From Cytospora piceicola (Eukaryota > Ascomycota > Sordariomycetes > Diaporthales > Cytosporaceae): DNA of 64,000 nt. Positions 46,201-58,792 of this stretch are shown in pieces. The notes under the pieces were generated by a model. The model ran no database searches. It was not told the origin of the DNA and saw nothing but the letters and a program-made list of their open reading frames with translations. Both the position numbers and the translations under genes were made by a program. The DNA lies in assembly GCA_023375675.1 (NCBI GenBank), contig JALQBC010000006.1:62001-126000 (forward strand), written 5' to 3'. Position 1 is the stretch's first letter; the number at the start of each line of letters is the position of its first letter.

Positions 46201-49200
46201 CCTGGGTAGTGCCGAATTGTCTCGGCGGGCTGGTCGATGCGCCCTACACGCTTGGTCCCGTCTGTCCTAACGTCTGGGCCGCGTACTTGGCCGTCAGGCC
46301 GTGTCCTTTCGTCGTTACCCTAGCGGTCCGATCCAAGCCGAGCCGCGGCAGCAAAGATCCAACCCACAGTGTGTCCCGTTTGTGACCGTCATGGCAGAAC
46401 ACCACCCGTCACATGCTACCGAAGGGACCGCAGCCACTAGAAAGACCCGGGATGTCCTAGCCTCACGACATACTTCCTGTGGTCGACACCTTGTGGCCGA
46501 CACCTTGTTAGCGACACCGTGTTGGAGCAACGGCCCGTCCAGAGAATTTTTGTCGGAGAAGTACCCATGAAAATCAAATAACAAGGGTCCAAGCTTCAAC
46601 CCAGATCTTGTCAGTTGAGGGGCGATCGGTCCGTCAGTGGTAGCGGCACTCGAAAATTGAACCAATCCGTCATGGGGCGCCGTCAATATATTTCTGCAGG
46701 GCTCCAGCCTACACAGTAGTGTCAACCAGGAGCTTGATGCCGCCCACCAGCCCGCTGCCCGCGTGATGTGGACGTGACAAAGCAAATCCTACGACATGCG
46801 CTTCCGCGAAAGACGACCAAGGTTTCCCCCGGTCCTCTTGGCTGGCCTTTGTCCTCTTCGGTTCAACGTAACGTGCTCGGCGAGAACTCGGATCAAAACT
46901 CCACAGGCCTGTTGCCGCGATACCCATGGAAGACTGCCACCCCTCTTTTGGAAAGTTTGAAAAGGAGATCGGGTAGCTGTGCCAAAGTGTGGTCAAGGAA
47001 ACGAGGTGATTGGACAAGGCACATCAGGCCCGTGAATGTAATAAGCAGGAGAAGGCGGAATGGACACCTGCAGTGGGCACGAGAAGCACACGGTTCACAG
47101 CTTGTACAGGTTGGCCGTCTCGCGATCTCCGATTTATGTACAGGTACGTCCAATGCTTGCTACCGGTGCCTCATCGCATCCATTGTATAGCATAGCGGCA
47201 AACTGGCAGCCCGTCTGGATCCTCACCATCTCTGCCGCTAGCCGCCTCGTCGTCATTACCATCCGCGGCCTTGTGTGCAGGAACATCTGTCGACGTTGTG
47301 TTCGCTAGTCATGTGCTCACCTGTGCTTGCTGCAACCAGCCGTCGCAATGCAGGAGATGATTATCCGGCATATCTGCAACTATGCAGTCGGCAGCCGTGT
47401 TATTGGTCGACGGGCAGCTACATTGACTACGACAATGCAATTCTCCACAACCAGGACGGTTATGGCTGGGACTGCAGTTTCGTGCAGCTTCAAGAGCCCG
47501 AGCTCTAGCATCCAATGTCCGAAAGCGAAATGCTACGGCCACACCCCGTCACCTTTCCTCTACGGACGAAGCCAGCGGCCTTCGAGTAGAAGCCGTCTGC
47601 CTTGACTGGCGACTGAGCTCAGTCCTGCCGGTATTTCCGTAGGAGAAGCCACAGCGAGCTGGTTGGGTTACTTACCAACAAGTTCTGGGATTGGACACAA
47701 GACCGCAATCTCCCTTCAAGCGATGGGATTACTTTTTGATTCGGGACCTGATATGTTCTTGGATCCGGCAATGTCGCTGCTCAGCACGTGTGGAGAGCTG
47801 GATCATTACGAGGCAATTGGCACAAGATCTGGGAAGAGGGCTATGTTAGTCAATATTGGCTGTCGCCCCAGGAATATGCAACCATCAAGCACAAGGTGTG
47901 CTCTGACCAGCTCTTGTGCCTTACACCAACCACTGTTGTCCAGGCAAGTTGTCTACAACAGGAATACATTGCTTACGAGGTGGTGTTGGTACACACAGCG
48001 CGTCTGTTCGCCGTGCCCAAGCTTAGGGGATGACAGAAAAGTGCCCCAGCAATCATTTGTCTTGTGGTTCCTTCTATGCGTTGCTTTGCGCATAAGACTA
48101 TACTCTCCAAGTGGATAGTGCGTGCTGTTCAGTATAATTGACAGCTTCCTACAATCTAGGCTCTTCTGCGCCGTTGCTGGAGGCTGTGTGTGTCGGGTGT
48201 CTTTGAAATATGTCTTGAGATTGTTGCTATCGATGTATTGAAGTCAACGTCTCTTTAAGTTTACAGTGTTTTCAGACAGACTGAAACGTCGATTTCATCC
48301 CAGAGGCTTGTCTCGCTGATGGTAAGGCAACCCTGGGAAGTTACCCGGCATTTCACCAAGACACTTAACGACACAAGTACACTTCTGGCAGGGTTTATAT
48401 GAAGTTGCGAAGACTCTGAAGCAACCCAGCAACTCTTGTTCACGCCATGATACACAGAAACCACTGACTGCATGGTCGACTTGCCACCGGCCATCTATGC
48501 GACCGGGTGGATCCTGTGGCAGTATGAGTTGCAAAGAGGTTTAAGCCACACCGCCTGACTGGTTGTTCATTGCAAAGACTTGTGCAAGAGACTCAAGACT
48601 ATCACATAGTCGGTGACTTGGCTATAGTCGTGGCTCGTCAACTGACTACAACATTGCCAAGGGACAGTGGATCACCTGTCAGTCCGTGGGCTTTCGCCGA
48701 TGTATCATACGAGCATGGCCTGCGAGGGAGGAGCTTTTCCGGCCCATCCCTTTGCCCATACTTGACTTTGAGTAACACGGACCAAATGTAAATGCGAGTA
48801 TAGTTTCAAACTATGTTTTGTGGGACAGAGATATATACTTTACGGCAGCCCCTTGGTTCACGTCTCGCGTCGTCAACGTGCCCCGTCCCCCTTCGCAACT
48901 GATTCAGGCCATGAATGGTGATTGGCTCTTCACCAAGCTGGTCCTACATATATAAGCCAGGAGATCAATTTCATACTCAACAACTGAGAGAGGCGTCAGC
49001 CAACAAGGCAAGGGAAAGAATCCCAGTCTCGTTACTTCGACGAAGAAGGGCCGGGCTACGAAGATCAAGTTTGACGGGACAAGACACGGAACGGCACGCA
49101 GCGATTGGCGGGCAAAGCGTGTGCCAAGACAGAGAACTCGAAGAAGGGGGTGTGTTTTTAATCACCAGAGAAAAAACAACCTCGTCAAAAAGGCAAGGAT

Positions 49201-51901
49201 GGGTGGTTTGATATTCCGCCCGAGGAGATCTGACTAGGCACGTGTGAGAAGGCTCGACCGAAGGGAGATCCCGCGAAATCGAACAGATTTCCCGGCCTGT
49301 GCCCCCGCTTTTGGTTTTGGTGACAAGGTCGAGGGTGTCGGGCAGGCCGTGAGAGCCTGTGTCTCGGGCGGGAAGGACGAGGGCTTTTTCCTTGGCCTTC
49401 AGTCTGCTGTCCCGCGTATCTGATGTGGTGGTTTTTTTCCCCCTCTCCCTTCTTCCTTGACGCAGAAGGAACCACGTGGCTTTGCGTTGGTGGGTTTGAG
49501 GAAAAGAGGGGCGGAGGGGTGGGATATGCACGTGTGACGAGTCAGAGATAAAATTTTCTGGGGTTTGGTATGTTTTGTATGGCCCGCTGGTGGAACAGTG
49601 CCTGTTGCTTCTTCATGGTCAGGCTGTCAGGCTGCCAGGAAGACACTGGAAGAGAAAGAAGCAGATCAACGGAGACGGGATGCTCACTGTGTGTGCCGAT
49701 CTGATGGGACGCTCTGTGGAGCTATGATGAAGGCAGGGTGATGAGGTGATGAGGTGATGAGACAGATTTCGGTTCCGACTGTCCGATCAATGCCCATCGC
49801 CATCTCCATCCATCCACCGTGTCACGGACCCAGAGACCCAAACCCAGGTGCGTTCGCGTGAGGGTTTTTCTCTTCATTTTAGGGTGTTTTTTTTCTCTCT
49901 CTCTTCCTACTTCTTCCTTTCCCTTCCTCTCCCTTCTCGCCTTGGCCTTCGCGCACCGGCCCGAGATTGAGGAGCGTGGAACTATGGGAACATCCTGGAG
50001 AAGGGACACGCACTGGAAACCCGCACAGTGCACTAATGTGCCGTGTCTATCGGGCCGACGCCGGGCGAGTACACAGTATCGACGAGGATGGTGTGTCTAC
50101 TGTATGTACATGATGAGGATGGGGGGGGGGGAGCCTTGAACGTTTTGGGATATGTGACGACCTTGTCGTAGAGTTTCAGGGTTGAGAGTTCTCTGGGAGG
50201 GTATGTGTGTGCTATTTGGTACGAATTGTGGGTGTGATATTCAGTTGATGACGCCCATGGCGTTTTTGCAATAAGACTAGGGCGAGCTGGTGATGCGTGA
50301 GGGTTGAATGAAGGCTGAAGCTCATTGCTTCTCGACATGCCCATGTTACTCTATCCAAAAGTCCCCTGGGGGAGTTGATGGTGGATATATGTGTAGATAG
50401 TCGAGGTAGTAGCAGCAGGGTGTTTTCCTGTGTGTATTGTATTCCTTTCCAGTGTCACGTTCCAACTTGTCCCGAACGGGCATATTCAGTCCCAGCTTGA
50501 GCCCAGCCCACATCACATTCTCCAATGTGTAAAGTCCCTCCCAGAGAAAAGAGCCAGCTACCAAGCAGGGTTGACTAACTGGTGCCCAAGGATGCTGTTG
50601 CCGCTGTATGCTCGCACTGCACTGCAGCACACGTCAAAGAACTTCGGCTGCATACTAAAATTGCAAGTACTCGTGGGGAGGGGAGGAAGGGTCTAGCAAG
50701 ATGGCTTTTCAGACGGTGGTTTAATGACTATACTTATACGTATAACCAAGCCTGTTGTCTCGATAGGCTCATCAGCCACGAGAAGATATAATGGCTTGAC
50801 CAGGAGGTTGGCAACTTTCATGTGGACTATCACACTCACTAATTGTCTTCTCTCGGTGATATAGCTGAAGTGGCTGTTTCGCATGTGAGGATCGATGGTC
50901 ACTTGTAATCCTTTTTGTCGCTCAACGAGTTTCCCCAGCTTGAGCCCTGTTATACTGGAAGACTAAAGCCACTGAACTAGCGAAGTAAAGAGATGTCCTC
51001 TAGTCTCGCAGAGTTATAGACACACTGTCATATAGTCTCCTGAGTCCTCGGAAGTAGTTCATAACATTCTGATACCGTCACCTTCTATATCTGGGTATTG
51101 TATTTGCTTCAGATGTACCTAAGTGTCCATAGAAGCCCACCGATGTTTGAAGTAATAAGGTATCACTCAGGAATGAATTTCCTCGAGTAGTATGCTCCTC
51201 TGTATAGATTAACACCTTCTATTTGGTGTATAGTCAAGCAAGATCGGTGGAAGACTTGTTAGTTGGGCGTCAGGAGCTTGTAAGTCAGTGGCAACCTGTA
51301 CTTCCCATTGGTTGAAGTGGTCAGGTAATTTTTGTAGGAAACTTTTACAAGTACATGTTGGAGGCAATCTCATCACATCCGATAACATTTTCAACCGACG
51401 CAATTGGTCCGCACGTCCTTTCTATCCTTTCTACTGTCGAGGTAGATGAACAGGGGCCAGCACGTAAGTAGGTATAAATAATCATTGCACACTGCGTACC
51501 CTAGTCGGCGATAACATACTTTTAGTTGCCACCCATGATACGCCCGTTGCCATATTAGCCGGTGTTCAAATGATCCAACGCCCAAGATTCCGATATGTCC
51601 AATGACCCAGATGTGTCGTGACGGTGGTGTACAGTTCAAAGAAAACGTGAAGATAAAGAAAAACAGAAACGTTAGAAAGCCCAGCGTTGCCCATTCTGTC
51701 GCTTGCTGGACTGTTTCCCAGGTCCACAATACGCCGCATTGAAATGAATGATGTTCAAAGAGAAAACAAACTTGCTTTTTTCACAGGATCGCCCTGCTTT
51801 GGTGTGTAGTTGTCCTCCTTGCCCAATAATCCTTGAAATACCCGGTCCTAATCATCGTCGTCCTAACATTCGTTGTTGCTTTCATTCGGCCTCCCCCCCC
51901 C
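43243..51901. other. 8.7-kb gene-poor region
   Basis: No supported gene. Only short open frames without family motifs. A pyrimidine-rich tract at about 49880-49940 looks like a promoter but no credible coding frame follows it. A GATGAGGT repeat (49736) and a G homopolymer (about 50121) lie in the right half. The 3' untranslated region of the Zn2Cys6 gene must occupy the first few hundred bases. Confidence 0.5.
49736..49762. repeat. (GATGAGGT)3 tandem repeat
   Basis: Three near-perfect octamer units in non-coding sequence. Confidence 0.8.
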
Positions 51902-53910
51902 CTACTCATCGTCATCATCTCCCTCCCCTTGTTCATCAGCCTCCGGCGTGACGTGTCGGCTCGAGTCCACGGGGAACTCCTCCCTGATGACCATCCCCTC
52001 GACCGCCGCCACCCCGCCAGCGGCGGCGCCCTCGGCCCTCTCCATGACGAAGCACCTCTCCGCGAACACGCCCCTCTCGTTCAGCACCCTCCAGGCCTCG
52101 CTCAGCCGCCTCACCAGCACCCTCTTCCACCCGCCGACGTTGATGGTGATGGACCGCCACGGGACGGACCCGAAGGGCTTGTTCCGCACCAGGAACCGGA
52201 ACACCCACACGGCCGCCTCGTAGTCGCGGTCCACAGCCCGGCGGTGGTCCGGCCGCCGCCGCCGCTGCTGCTGCTGCTGCTGCCGCCCCCCCTCGTGGTG
52301 GTGGTGGTGGTGGTGGTGGCGGCCGTCGTCCTCGGGCTCCTCGAACGGGGAGAGCACGGTCTGGACGTGCAGGGTGAGGGTGTGCAGGGCGGGGAAGGCG
52401 CAGGCGGCGGCGAGGAAGAGCGGGGGGTCGGCGCGGGCGGCGTCCATGTCGAGCTCGAGGACCTGCAGGCGGCGCAGGCGGCGGGCCAGCAGGGCCAGGT
52501 CGGCGGGGGCCATGGTGGGGCAGCGGCGGTCCTCCTCGTCGAAGCCGGTGTGGTCGCGCAGGCGGAGGGTGGCGAGGGAGGCGGCGTGCGGGAGCAGCGC
52601 GTCGACGGCGGGGAAGGCGTCGGTGTGCACCGTCACCTCGAGGGCGGCGAGGGCCCGCACGTACGACCGGACCAGCACGTACAGCCCCCGCGTGGCCTCG
52701 GCGCGGGCGTCGGGCGACGGGTGGTGCGCGCTGAAGTCCTCGCAGCGGAGGGACCGGAGGTGGGCCAGGTCGCGGAAGTCGACGGAGCTGAGGAAGTTGT
52801 AGATGGGGACCGAGATGAGCTCCAGGCTGGTGATGCGGGAGAAGTCCCAGTGGCGGGCGACCTGCTCCGGGGTGTGCCGCCAGTCGTAGGACTGCAGGCT
52901 CAGCTCGCGGAGGGCCGGGAGGCGCTCGTGCGGCGCGAACTCGAACTGCGTCCCCTGGCCGCGGTCCTCGAAGCGCAGCACCTCCAGCCGCCGGGCGGCG
53001 ACGAGGAGGTGCTTGAGCGAGTTCAGCCGCGTCACCAGCGGCGGCGTCGGGTAGGCCGTCTTCAGGGAGACGAGCAGGCTGACCGGGATGGCGCGGGTGT
53101 ATATGTCGCGCAGCTCGCCCTCGAAGTCCCGGAGGGGGAGCTCCTCTACGTACAGCCTCGTGTCGTTGAAGCGAGCCTGCTCCACGTTGAGGACGTCGGC
53201 TGGCATCCAGAACTGTTCCGGGTCGACTTCCCTATCTACGTATCGCCATCTACGGGTTCGTAAGTAAGTGGTGTCAGTGCGAGGGAGGACAGCTGGTGAT
53301 GTTGTCCTCGTTGGGGATGATGGATCGTGGAGAAAGGGGGAAACAACATACCTCACGGTGGAAAGATTCCGAATCCTCTCCAAGATCCTCCTGGTTCCGG
53401 CCGGGTCGAGGCTGCTTGTGGCGACGATGTGGTTTGTGTGGGCGTAAATATGTTCGAGAGCTTGTGGAAACTGCTGCTCGGCATCGCGAGAGGTTATGCG
53501 ATCCGTCAAGACCAGTGTCCTGTAGGTGATGGGTGTTGCTATCTCGTTGAAACGGCGGCAGAGAAGTCGAGCCGTGGAAACATGTCGAGGGTCGATATCC
53601 CGGAGCTGCGAGAAGCCAGATCAGAATTTAGTTGCGCTCCGGAAAGGAGACGTAGACACAAGAGCAGGACGGACAGTAGCCATATAAGGCCACCGAAGTG
53701 GTTTGTCACTGTCAACTAGCTCACACAAGGCCAAGATGCACTAACCTGCTGGAATATCATGGACAGGAGCTCGGTGCTCAAGTCATTGAGGGACCGTCTT
53801 GGGCGGTAATGGTGACTCTGGTGCTGTTGCTGTTGTGGAGTGTAGTTGGAGGGCCAGCCTGGGCCAGGGGCATATACGTAGCCATTCGTTTCCTCAACTG
53901 ACGAGTACAT
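51902..53910 (-). CDS. F-box / leucine-rich protein with poly-His and poly-Gln tracts
   Basis: A 588-residue protein from exons 53910-53746, 53605-53352 and 53249-51902. Junctions: GTTAGT to CTCGCAG (phase 0) and GTATGT to CCGTAG (phase 2), giving NLSTVRWRYVD. The F-box follows a Gln/His-rich start: RRSLNDLSTELLSMIFQQLR, then the helix STARLLCRRFNEIATPITYR (about 40-85). F-box proteins link Skp1-cullin ubiquitin ligases to substrates. The rest has irregular Leu-rich repeats (ALRELSLQSY, ITSLELISVP, HLRSLRCEDF, ATLRLRDHTG, RLQVLELDMD, ALHTLTLHVQ), a plausible substrate platform. A spacer holds eight His (451-458) and six Gln (463-468) in a row; the protein ends with DDDDE. Exon 3 is very GC-rich, which opens a long antisense frame without meaning. 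Substrate unknown. Confidence 0.88.
52265..52318 (-). repeat. CAG and CAC codon runs (Gln6, His8)
   Basis: CTG x6 at 52265-52282 and GTG x8 at 52295-52318 on the plus strand; on the coding strand they encode Gln6 and His8. Likely length-variable between isolates. Confidence 0.88.
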
Positions 53911-54778
53911 TCAGACTGGTATCTGGAGGAAGGACAAGGAAACGCTGGCACGAGTGAGGATGACCCTCGCGGAGATGAATCCAGCACTAGACAAGCGGGA
54001 TGGGCAATTTCTTTATCCTCCTAGAAGGATGCTTATTTTCCGAGGACCCAATGATTAAATACGGGCGAGTCACAAGGAAGGGATGGTGGATGGATGGCTG
54101 GATGAATGGATAAACGATAATGTAGGGCATGAATATGGGTGGGTACCTCTGGGGTATCACCACAGGACGGACCTAAGTAGACTACCTCAGGGTAAGTATG
54201 TACCTTTTGATTATGTACTTTGAGTAGGTAGAGTATGGATGCAGGTATGTCCTGGGCAAGCAGTTTGTGGGATGATGGGCAACACGGAGGTAGAGATATG
54301 GTAATCTCTTATTAATGGTGTATCGAGTACCGGTAGTAGTGTAGTAGGCCGTAATTATTTATGGCCCTGGGGCCGACTGGTTGGGAAAAAGCTACATAAC
54401 AGCACTGTACCCAAAAAGAACGACTATACTCTTTTTGGGCAAAGTCACGAAGGCGGGGCGAACATGAGGCTGAAGGGGGAGGGGGGGGATTGTATCTACA
54501 ACGGTGAAACTTGTCTTCTGCTGACGACAATGACACGATACAGCCTTCAGCAAACATCAATTCCGTTTGTAGTAGGTGTTGCGACCAGACAAGTAAGGTA
54601 AATAATAAAATATAGATTATAAACAATAAATAAGGACAAGAATAAGAAGGATTACCAGGTGGTCAAGGCACTTAGACTCAAGGCTGGACCGGTAGTGACC
54701 GGGAATGACGAAGACTAGGTACCTAACTACCGCCCGTAAGGAGATCAACGGGACATGTGTGGGGCCAAAAAGTATTAT

Positions 54779-54820
54779 GGGTATGTGGTGCGGTATGCGG
54801 TATGTGGTATGCGGTATGCG
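54779..54820. repeat. GGTATGYG tandem repeat
   Basis: About five imperfect copies of an 8-base unit alternating TATGTG and TATGCG. Confidence 0.75.
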
Positions 54821-55116
54821 TTTATACGGTAGATCAGTCAGGTTGTCTTATGTTATGCTATGTTGTGGGACAAGGAGCTGGCTTGACATGGATGAGGGCG
54901 TACTTTTATCGCGCGAACCACTTGATGGCTCAAACGAGTGATGATGAAAATGATGAGGATGTTCATGAGGAGGAGGAGAGGGGATATTATTATACTGACT
55001 GGATGGGATTTGAAAGAAAAAGAAAGACATGGTCAAACATACCACACAGAAATGAAAAGAAATGAATGGTATGAAGGAGGAGAAGTAAGTATAATAGCCC
55101 AGTATGTAATAAACCG

Positions 55117-55132
55117 TACATACATACATACA
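55117..55132. repeat. (TACA)4 microsatellite
   Basis: TACATACATACATACA followed by alternating TATATACATA. Part of an AT-rich stretch at 55080-55200. Confidence 0.85.
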
Positions 55133-55440
55133 TATATACATATACACATGTATAAGTATATACATGGATATGTAAATAGTAGATATACGGGATAGGAAAA
55201 AAAAGAAAAGAAAAAAAAAAAACACACACTGCTTATGCACGCATACATATTGTGGAACAGCAAGTAGGGATTGATCGACAGCTAGAGGAAGCGAACCCAC
55301 AGAAGAGGAGAAGAGTGGCTTGTTCGAGAAGGTCTGCGCACGGGAGAATGGCACCATAGTTGGGCTCACGGTGGGTGGGTAGGAGGGATTGGGAGTCAGG
55401 GAGTGATGATGCATACATACCAGCATGCCTGGCAGACTGG

Positions 55441-55486
55441 GAGGAGGAGGAGGAGGAGGAGGAGGAGGAGGAGGAGGAGGAGGAGG
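55441..55486. repeat. (GAG)15 microsatellite
   Basis: About 46 bp of uninterrupted GAG, the longest perfect trinucleotide tract in the window. Non-coding as far as can be seen. Confidence 0.92.
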
Positions 55487-55760
55487 TGAAGGAGGTGAGG
55501 TGAGAGTGCGGCGTATGGCGGGAGACAGAATTAATGATTGGGGGTTACCCGAGACGAGAGCAGCAACTTTGAAGGCCTAGACGTTATGCCACAGTAGTGC
55601 CGTGTCTACCTACCTAGGTAACTGGGTACTTGGTAGGTAGCTTAGTAGGTAGCCAAGGTAGGTAGGTATACTACCTACTTATACACATGCAAGTCTGTCC
55701 AGCTTGATATGGTCGCCACCAACAACCGGCCTGATCGGGACAATGAGCCCCGAACAAGAT

Positions 55761-55857
55761 TGCAGAGCAATTGCAGAGCACTGCAAAGCAACAGAGCAAC
55801 AGAGCACTGCAGAGCACTGCAGAGCACTGCTGAGCAAGTCAGAGCAAGTCAGAGCAG
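55761..55857. repeat. GCAGAGCACT minisatellite
   Basis: About nine imperfect copies of a 10-base unit (GCAGAGCACT, with GCAGAGCAAT, GCAAAGCAAC and GTCAGAGCAA variants) over about 97 bp. Confidence 0.85.
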
Positions 55858-56288
55858 GACGGGAACGAGGGAAACTCGTGTCTCTCAAAGAGGAAAGGAA
55901 AAAGAAACAAAAACCCCCTCCCCTAGGAAAAAAAGGGAAGGGAAAAGGCAGATCTATTTCCTATCCGAGGGCGACTGCTACGACGTTGTTGTTTATCGAG
56001 CTCGCAAGGTCCGCCCAAAGAAGCAAGTGCTGCATGTGTTGGGCCCCATTTTTCTATCTGACATTGCTCCATACATTGCTAGTGTACGTACATTGGCTAC
56101 GATTGAAATGATTGAGCATCGGATTTATGTACATACATACTGTTACATACTTAGGTACTCAAGTACTCAAGTACTCAAGTACCCAGGCAGCCTGGTCAGC
56201 GCAGGCCCGGATCTGGAACCCCATCGCACCCTTCGAAACCCCACCAAGCCTCCGTCACTCCGTCACCACCACCCCCCCCCCCGCCTAG

Positions 56289-56330
56289 CACGCCCTAACA
56301 CGCCCTAACACGATTTAACACGCCCTAACG
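56289..56330. repeat. CACGCCCTAA tandem repeat (4 units)
   Basis: Three good CACGCCCTAA units and one CACGATTTAA variant, where three C to T changes fall in one unit. Confidence 0.85.
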
Positions 56331-56336
56331 CCAGTC

Positions 56337-56407
56337 GCACCAGTCACAGCAGTCACAGCAGTTAGTACCAAACTGCACCAGACTGCACCAAACTGTACCA
56401 AACTGCA
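56337..56407. repeat. CACAGCAGT and ACTGCACCAA short tandem repeats
   Basis: Two adjoining arrays: CAGTCACAGCAGTCACAGCAG, then four ACTGCACCA(A/G) units. Confidence 0.75.
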
Positions 56408-56658
56408 CTAGAGCCCACTTCTTCAGGGTCCACCGGGGTCCCTGTTGGGGCTGAAACGCTAAAAACACATCGGCAGATGCGCCCCGATCATTGATCCCCC
56501 CCCCTCCCTTGTCATGCCGTGCCGGTGGGGTATTGGTTACATATAGGTACCGAGGTACCCAAGCATGGACGCTGGAAGGACGGGGGCGGGAAATATTATG
56601 GTGGTAATAGTAAGTACCTAGACTAGGTAGTAGTAGTAGTATTTAGTATTATGTAGTA

Positions 56659-56740
56659 GTGTCAACCGTAGTGTCAACCGTGCTGTCAACCGTAGTGTCC
56701 ACCGTGGTGGTGAACCGTAAACCCGTAACCCGTAACCCGT
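56659..56740. repeat. GTGTCAACCGTA and ACCCGTA tandem repeats
   Basis: Four degenerate copies of a 12-base unit (GTGTCAACCGTA) run into three ACCCGTA heptamers. Confidence 0.8.
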
Positions 56741-57196
56741 TTATTCATGCCAAATCTCACCTGGACGAACCCACGACACACGACACGACACATCGTACGC
56801 GGCAATCCGATCCGATCTGATCTGATGGGAACATACAAGGTACCTACGCTACGCACACAAACATACATGCATGCATGCATGCACCTTTTCACTGTGTCTA
56901 AGTATCACATCTCTGCACATACAAGCCACAGGGAACCGAAATGTCCAATGACGACCGGCCACAACTTACTGAGGCGCACACACAACACGATTGATAATGA
57001 TGATGACGACGATGATGATGAAGAAGTTGGTGTTGATGATCCCCAAGCCAGCCCATATGGACTGACCGAGGAAAAAACCCCCGGTGACCATCCACGGGTC
57101 CGTACAGCAAGCAGGTAGTAGTAGTAATTGTCAAACAAAAGTGAGGGGAGGATCTGCTCCTCCAACATGCCCATCCTGCTACTACTGTGATGACTT

Positions 57197-57243
57197 CCCA
57201 CGTCCCACGTCCCACGTCCCACGTCCCGCGTCCCGCGTCCCGC
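57197..57243. repeat. (CCCACGT)n heptamer repeat
   Basis: About seven units; the last ones change CCCACGT to CCCGCGT. Confidence 0.88.
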
Positions 57244-57994
57244 CAAGGCCTCGACAGGCCGGTTCGTCACCAGAAGCATGCTCGACCTACTACTACACAA
57301 ACTTAAACCTACCTAGACGAAGGTTACACTGCAGCTGAGGCATGGCACACGCCAGCGTGGTCGCACTGCAGCGAAGACCCGAGTCCCCGGCCTTGAGATG
57401 ACTTCACTGGGCATGATATGTCTCAGGTGTGACTGACACAAGACGCATGTGGCCCCCTTCTCTACTGTCTATCTCTGATCTTTCATGTGTACCTACTTAA
57501 GTAGGTATGCGTGGGGACCAGGAAAAACCAAACAAAACCCACGCCAGACAGCACGTTTTCTCTATCGGCCCGCCCGGCTCTTGGGGGAACCTTGGAGGAC
57601 GGCGACGGCGTCTGTTGTTATTGGGTTGGCGTCTGCCTCACCCACACCCCTCCCCCGCTTCCCAACTTCGGCATGATGTTCGCTGTGTCTGCTTGTCTGC
57701 CTCTCTGCCTGTCTGCCGTTTGCTTGTTTGCCTGGTGGTTTTTTTCTCTTTCCATCTGCTCGTCCGCTGTCGGATGTTGGCTTGTTTGCTATCTGCCCAG
57801 GCTGCCGTTGGCTTCTCTGTCCCGCTGCAGTGTCCTGCATGTAAGCGTGTACCGGTATGCACGCACGTGCAAATAACCTGTGGGAATCAGGGATACACCA
57901 CCTACTATGTACCTAAGTATGTTGTACTCAAGTACTCATGTACTCATGTACCTGTTTGTTAGTTATGCATGTCCCGTCCATCCTCAGCTGAAGT

Positions 57995-58020
57995 GGATGG
58001 ATGGATGGATGGATGGATGG
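57995..58020. repeat. (GGAT)6 microsatellite
   Basis: About six and a half GGAT units. The complementary (CATC)n tract lies at 58764. Confidence 0.9.
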
Positions 58021-58763
58021 TTGCCTTTGTCACGTTCCTTTTTCCTCATCTTCCCCACCAAATTATTTCACCGCCCGTAGGAAATTCTCCTTGACGTCGT
58101 CCTTTCCCTCGGGATCGATCCAACAACGTTGACGTGTGAACCTAGTCGCACAATGCCGTGCGAGACAGCCCTGCCCGTATCCGCGAAGGGGAAGGCCTGG
58201 ATTTGCTGGTTCCAAAAAAACAAAAAACAAAAAACCAAAGACACAGATCCCAGACCATTTGCGCGGCGGCAGACTTGTGCGTCCGGTCTTTAACCATCTG
58301 GACACCCGGACGTACATCGTCTGGCGTCCCGGCCCAATCGCAGTTGACATATATGCATGATGGAGAGGGTCCACGAGCACGAAGAAGGCAAAAAAAGGAA
58401 AGCCTAAGAACAGGAAGAAGCAAAAACAACAACAACAACCACAGCAACAACAAAAGAGGTCATGCTGGGGGTCCTGCTTGCTACCCCAGCTCGCGGTGCA
58501 GCTGTTGCTCTCTCGGCTCATCTCCAGGCCCTTCTAGCTGAACGGAGGCCGGGCTGGCTCGGCTCGCGCTACCATGGGCACCTGCATACGTATACATGCA
58601 AAGTGCATACTTTACATATACGACAACAGGGCCACATGGCCCGGGATCCTCTGACTGATTACCTGGGCTGCTGGGGCGAGGCTGCGATAGACGGGGAGTT
58701 GCATCGCACCGTCACCATCGGAACGTGGTTCCACAAGATAGATATGGCCTCCTTTGCATCCTT

Positions 58764-58792
58764 CATCCATCCATCCATCCATCCATCCATCC
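58764..58792. repeat. (CATC)7 microsatellite
   Basis: About seven CATC units, complementary to the GGAT tract about 745 bp to the left. Confidence 0.9.

Noticed and set aside
51391..51729. A 112-codon minus-strand frame with a hydrophobic stretch
   Set aside because: Starts at a non-ATG codon, hydrophobicity comes from T-rich DNA, no family match.
51833..53263. A 476-codon open frame on the plus strand
   Set aside because: Antisense shadow of the GC-rich last exon of the F-box gene; composition is Val/Gly/Glu-rich without domains, while the minus strand gives an F-box and Leu-rich repeats.
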